Shown: piece by piece, positions 59,393-64,000 of the stretch
Position numbering within the stretch: the stretch's first letter is position 1
How the letters are laid out: each line of letters begins with the position of its first letter
Assembly (NCBI GenBank): GCA_964030785.1
Contig: OZ034975.1
Location: forward strand, 44,198,069-44,262,068
DNA: 64,000 nt
From: Siderastrea siderea
Taxonomy: Eukaryota; Cnidaria; Anthozoa; Scleractinia; Rhizangiidae
Reading direction: 5' to 3'
Position numbers and translations under genes: made by a program
Notes under the pieces: model-generated
What the model was told of the DNA's origin: nothing
Databases searched by the model: none
Seen by the model: only the letters and a program-made list of their open reading frames with translations

Positions 59393-62299
59393 TCAATAAA
59401 CCTTGTTTGCTCTGCTTGTCGTATTCTGATTTTTTAGATGCTTGTTCCAGCTTTTTGCCTTTTTCAAATCCTCTTTCTGTTCATCCACGAGCTTCTCCAA
59501 GAAGGAATATTCTGTCTCCAAGGTTTGGTAACTCCAACTTAAATCTTCCAGCCGCTGTACTATATCGAAGTACCAGTGTTTCTTGGAAAATTGATCGCGA
59601 TGCGAATATTGGGTAATAAACTCTAATGGCGGGCGACTGATGCTTTCTTGGTTCAAGTCATGCGTTGAATCGACATTATTTGTTGCTGAAGAATCCTAAG
59701 ATAGAAAGAAAGGCCTTTGATGAGGAAATAATATTCAGAGCACTGATTGCATGTGTGACTTTCAGGCTACCACAAGCTAACACGGTGATTTTACCTTGTG
59801 CAGAAAAAGAACAAGAATAAAAATCAATGAAATTGATGACATGACATACTCCAATTTCGAAGCTTTGTTGATTTATTATGGCTTTAATATACCCAATCAT
59901 ATGAAATTAATGCTCCTTTTAATCAACGGGAATTGTCACAACAATTTCTTGGAGCGTAAACTTCCGCGTCCCTAATAAGCTGGGGTATTAATTTTCGTGA
60001 CCCAATTATGATATTCATAATTTTGCCCCAAATTCTGATCTGGATCTCTTCCTTTGCTAGGGTTCCATTTCATACTTAAACAACAGCTTTTACGATTAAC
60101 ATACTTCGATCGTTAATAAATCCGTTGTTTACGATAATCTAAGTTCACTCAAGCTCTCACAAGTGTCTTTCTCAGCGCTCTGCTCAGAGTATTTAATTTC
60201 GAACAAAATATCTCTTAAATCATCCAAGTGCTCTTCCTCGATAGAATAAGAATCCTTCCGCGCGCTCGAATTCATTTCCTTCTTTTGGAAACCTTGCCCA
60301 CACGCAGGCGCATTAATTTCCTTGATTGCGGTCTTTATTCTGAACTACTTTTCCCTTCACGTGCGTTAATTAAATCTAGTTAATTTCAAAAACCTAATGA
60401 ATGTAAGTGTTAATTTTCTTTAAGTCTCGAAATTAGAAACACGACTCTGTCTTTTGATCAGCCACAATTGACTTTTTGTATCCACAGTAAAGTGATAATC
60501 GCTTGTAGTGTTAACATGAACTGAATCACGACCACGTGCTAAGCCTGCGTTGTTTAAACTCAACAAAGCGCAAAATTAAAGAGATAATAGTTACCATATA
60601 AATTTCGAGCGAAAAATAGTTTCCCAACTGCCAAGTCTGCTCTACTTTAACGACAGCGACGGAGTAAAGCTTCGTTTATATTCCGTGAAATGCTGTTTTG
60701 ATTTGCGCGTGAGTAGATCAACATTCTTAAGATTCTCGTGACCCGCGTCCCTGGGTGTAAATTGTTTTAAAATGAAGTGACGTCTTTATCTCTTTAGCGT
60801 CTTCTTTCAAGTTGTTTTTCAGCTTAACACAGTTATTCACTTTTATAAAAGCATTCGTGCGCCGACCCCTGTAGATCTGGACCTCCCCGAACAATGAGTT
60901 ATTTTCATACTGATTTTGGCCATTTTTAGTTTTCAAACCTTCACCAACTTGTTTTATTTACCTTGTGTACCTTTATTGCACTGAACTATGACACTTCAGG
61001 GATACTTACATAAAACAATTTCTTTGTTTTCTCCATGCCGGATAGGATGTCTCCACGATAAATACCGCTGACATTTTTCTGTCCATCTCTTGGGCTCACA
61101 GATGTTCGTGGTTCTGGAGTTGAGGTCCTTGGGGTACCCTCCACGGGTCTTTTCGCCACCTGGCTTAGCACGGAGTAAGACAAACTATCCCTTGAGTTGT
61201 TTTGCTCGGAGACGGGGAAAGAATTATCGCCTGCTTTACGTTGAGGCGAGGAGCTTGAGGAGAAAGAATTACTCTTGCTTGCTTTATGTTGAGGCGAGGG
61301 ACTTGTGCGGGAAGTGGACAACTGTCAATTAAATTAATAGATATGAGTGGGAGTTAGTAATATATTAACCAACAAAACTGCTGCTCAGGAAAAAGAAGCA
61401 GATTTCAGATGGCGAATTCGAAAATAAACACAAAATCCATTCTGAATTTAAATGTAAATGTAACAGTCAGGGGTCTTCCCGCCCTTCCAAAACAACCTAA
61501 AATTAATTCAAGTAAACTCTTTCGGACAAATTAACATCGAGAATTCGGTTAACTATGACAGTATTTCAGTTTTTAACTGAGGCTCTTAACTTTTATTATT
61601 TTTTCCAGATGACTTGTGCAGGTGACGAGAAAAAAGTTGTAGAAGAAGTGGAAATCCAATTTATTTTTTTCTGAAGAGCTGCAGGTGAATGCAAGCTTTT
61701 GTGATTTGGGTCAACAAAACGTTCCCTGCAGCGAGCTTTTTAACACGTTTTTTTTTTAACATTAATATTCAAGCGCCTTAAAAGGTGGCTAGGCGAAGGC
61801 CAAAGGAAAAAAATCTATCTTGATTTTCGCTAGTTTGATTTGACCGTTCTCGGATTTAAGATTTACACAGTTACACAGTTATAGACTTATTATTAGTTAG
61901 TAACCTTGGATATACTAAAATTAAGAGGAAACGTTTAAATACAAAACTATAACTTGTAAGTAAACACAACTTTAACAAATGCTATCAAGTGTGTAGCTTT
62001 TTTTGAAAGTATTCTTTGCCCTACCTTTTTATTCGGTTCTCTGGTGTTTCCAGCAAGTTGAATCTGTAGTGAAAAATTAGGGAAACATAAACGCATTTTA
62101 CTAATTATTAGGCTATAGTGACCTATTCCATAACATTACAAATCTAAATCGTTGAAGATGTTTTGTCACAAACTGGTCGTACTGTCACTTTAGAAACACA
62201 GTATTTCGCTGGTTCTTCCGACATAGATTTTGGCGGTGAAACTGGCGACTGCTTTCGAGGCTTGAAAGGTTTCGATTTAGTGAACTGGGAGCGTTGCAT
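59393..62299 (-). CDS. unrecognised four-exon gene, low-complexity N-half and coiled-coil C-half
   Basis: Predicted exons 62299-62189, 62063-62025, 61321-61010 and 59695-59393 (stop TGA), all phase 0, giving 254 residues. Residues 1-50 are basic and Ser/Pro-rich (starts MQRSQFTKSKPFKP). Residues 51-154 are Ser/Thr/Pro-rich with SPQHK/SPQRK repeats (two SxSPQ-Kxx units) and end KKLFY. Residues 155-254 are charged and mostly helical, with HWYFDIVQRLEDLSW, then LEKLVDEQKEDLKKAK, likely coiled coil. Donor 1 (GTGACA) is weak; the others are standard. No known family is recognised. The conserved-looking, uninterrupted frames and consistent phases support a real gene, but the start codon and exon 1 are the least certain parts, and an extra exon inside the 1.3-kb last intron is possible. 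Confidence 0.55.
60129..60275 (-). CDS. possible alternative terminal exon or small acidic ORF
   Basis: ATG at 60275 opens 48 codons to a TAA at 60129. The frame stays open upstream to about 60350, where AG dinucleotides could act as acceptors. The peptide is acidic and protein-like (YSIEEEHLDDLRDIL, then EIKYSEQSAEKDTCESLSE). It lies between the last two exons of the unrecognised gene on the same strand. Splicing from exon 3 in phase 0 would give an alternative C-terminus; splicing onward to the last exon breaks the frame. No homologue is recognised. Confidence 0.28.
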   Translation of the reverse strand: MNSSARKDSYSIEEEHLDDLRDILFEIKYSEQSAEKDTCESLSELRLS

Positions 62300-62926
62300 G
62301 TTGAGAGAAGAACTCTGTTTGTGCTGTGGTTGTTTCCGCGTGCTTCTCCACCTCTTGAATTAATTCTTGACATGAATTATTTATTAAACAAGAAACCACT
62401 AACTACATCTTCGTAGTTAACCTCCTTATCTGCCCTATTGTTAAGCGCCGTGAGAGTACAGTATCAATAAGGTAATTAAGTCAACTTCACGAAGTCTTTT
62501 AGTACTTTAAAAATAATTCTGAATTTTTTATCATCATAATTGTAACAAATATATTTCATTAAGTTTACTTTTCTGTGAAAATAAAGGAAGATTTGCGTTA
62601 ATCCTTGCTTTTCTTAGATGGACATAAATAATTTTAGTAAAATAATTTTATTATAAATTTTCAACGAATACTGAAGAAATTGAAGAGATGCGCGTCTGGA
62701 TTGTATTAACAAAAGTCTGCTATAAACATGATAAAACAAAAGACAAAGGACACTGTAGCTAATAAAGGCCGTTAGCTTGTAACAAGTTGAAATAAAAATT
62801 ACCCAGCCACAACTACCTGGAACGTCTAACCTACCCTCCAAAGGAATTTAAATAGTCACTGTTAACCTAAGTTATGTCGAGAGGTACCGACTCTCTACGC
62901 CCTCACCAAGTTGGTGCACCGCTTAA

Positions 62927-63616
62927 AGGGGCATACACTAGTCACGAGGATTTCTCAGATTTTTGGTCAAAACTGTGCTAAAATTATCGGTAGCTAACTT
63001 TATCCATGCCCAACATTGTGTTTGAACATTTACAGGAACATATTAACTTAATTTCATTAACAGAAAACAAACCATGACCATTTAATATCGATTTAATGTC
63101 AACACGCTGAAAGAATTTTAAATGGTTGACCTAATTTTTTCAAGTTGCAATCCATTTCCATCCGTGCCATCCATAGCAACAGACGACAGAAAATAGTTTC
63201 AGTGAAGCAATATAGTCTTTAAAATAAATAAATAAACAGCCTTTATTTACCCTCGGCAAGTGTTTATAGCAAATTGCTAGTGGGGCCGAGCATTTAACAA
63301 ACAAACGAAACAAATATTGTAAATGGAACATAACATGTCTTTTTTAAAAATCCCAACTGGCGGGAGGCAAACCAGTTGGCTATATACAAGCGCAGCCGAA
63401 GGATTTATAACTCGGGACAACCGAGAAACAAATCCATGAAGTGCTCAGAGTGGCATTCGAACCCGGGACCCACGGACTCGAAGTCCAACACCCTAACCAC
63501 TCGGCCACCCTGCCACCCTTTGGTAACAAAACTTGACCATTATTTGTGGGCGTTCATTGATGTGAAGACATATTTTTGATTTTTTAAGTGAAATAAAATA
63601 GCGTGACTATACATCT
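62927..63616 (-). mobile_element. TTAA-flanked TIR element, copy 3, split by a SINE
   Basis: Reverse-complement copy of the family at 14150-14532 and 22679-23044. It begins AGGGGCATACACTAGTCACG and ends GCGTGACTATACATCT, with TTAA at 62923-62926 and 63617-63620. The element sequence runs to 63220, is interrupted, and resumes at 63518 exactly where copy 1 continues. Confidence 0.85.
63221..63517 (-). mobile_element. tRNA-derived SINE nested in the TTAA element
   Basis: 297-bp insert with a 4-bp direct repeat CTTT at 63217-63220 and 63518-63521. On the minus strand it starts with a tRNA-like head: GCAGGGTGGCCGAGTGG (A box TGGCCGAGTGG), an anticodon-like GGAC/GTCC stem, and the B box GGTTCGAATGCC. 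It ends in a TTTA-repeat tail, TGTTTATTTATTTATTTT. A body with CCAACTGG...CCAGTTGG separates the two. The insertion point is proven by comparison with the uninterrupted copy at 14150-14532. Non-coding; mobilised in trans by a LINE. Confidence 0.85.
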
Positions 63617-64000
63617 TTAATAAAAACCAACATGGTAGCCTCAAAAGACTGAGAAAATGTTGCAATAAACTGAAAAACAAACTCATCGGCTTTTTTTTGG
63701 CGAAACACACTTTCATGTGGTTCACGTAAAATTTGCAAAATGTGCTGACTGCATATTGACACAATCAGAAGTTTGATGACGTCGCTGGTTTTTTCCATTT
63801 TCGTGATTTGGTTGCGTCTACGCCAATATGTCATGCTATCAACGAGCGATGCGAGGCAGTTGTTTGTTGATTTTGAAACTTCCACGAAAAAGATCAGAAT
63901 CTACATGAAACCACTACTTAGTAAAAGTGCAGTACACATTTTAAGCGTTCGACTCCATAGTTCAAGGGACGCCGAAAATGTGCCTACATTACCCGGTATG

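Noticed and set aside
63440..63517. Apparent tRNA gene on the minus strand
   Set aside because: A and B boxes are present, but the anticodon arm is irregular, and comparison with the uninterrupted element shows it is the head of a SINE insertion.
63607..63885. 92-codon minus-strand frame
   Set aside because: The frame begins with GTG, not ATG, a stop lies just upstream, and its end runs into the terminal repeat of the TTAA element. No homologue is recognised. It could be the end of an exon from a gene beyond the window but cannot be shown.

Overview
This AT-rich window comes from an animal nuclear genome. It carries many-exon genes with GT-AG introns, Na+/K+-ATPase alpha-subunit genes, a tektin, intronic box C/D snoRNAs and dense small terminal-inverted-repeat (TIR) elements. 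The repeat style and the invertebrate-type ATPase suggest a cnidarian, probably an anthozoan such as a stony coral; that is inference, as no species marker is visible.

Layout. 1-16 kb (+): the last eight coding exons of one Na+/K+-ATPase alpha gene, whose introns are swollen by repeats. 16-20 kb: intergenic, with a fold-back element. 20-42.3 kb (-): a complete second alpha gene of 23 coding exons plus an alternative first exon, convergent with the first copy. Its introns hold three snoRNA paralogues, several TIR elements and a 106-bp tandem array. 42.3-48.4 kb: repeat-rich intergenic DNA. 48.4-53.0 kb (-): a five-exon tektin-3-like gene. 53-59.4 kb: intergenic, with one TIR element. 59.4-62.3 kb (-): a small unrecognised four-exon gene. 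62.9-63.6 kb: a TTAA-flanked element interrupted by a tRNA-derived SINE.

How they relate. The two ATPase copies share every intron position and phase across the eight exons that can be compared, so they are a tail-to-tail gene duplication. The 20-42 kb copy encodes the whole P-type pump and also hosts three box C/D snoRNAs on its sense strand, in introns 10, 15 and 17. Their shared guide matches 13 nt of the universally conserved 18S rRNA segment AAGGAAGGCAGCA and would direct 2'-O-methylation of the A equivalent to human A468. The tektin (ciliary axoneme) and the unknown coiled-coil gene show no sequence-level link to the pump.

Limits. All exon boundaries were read by eye from conserved protein sequence, GT/AG sites and phase. 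UTRs, promoters and poly(A) sites were not resolved. Element superfamilies are inferred only from target-site duplications and TIRs; no transposase was seen.
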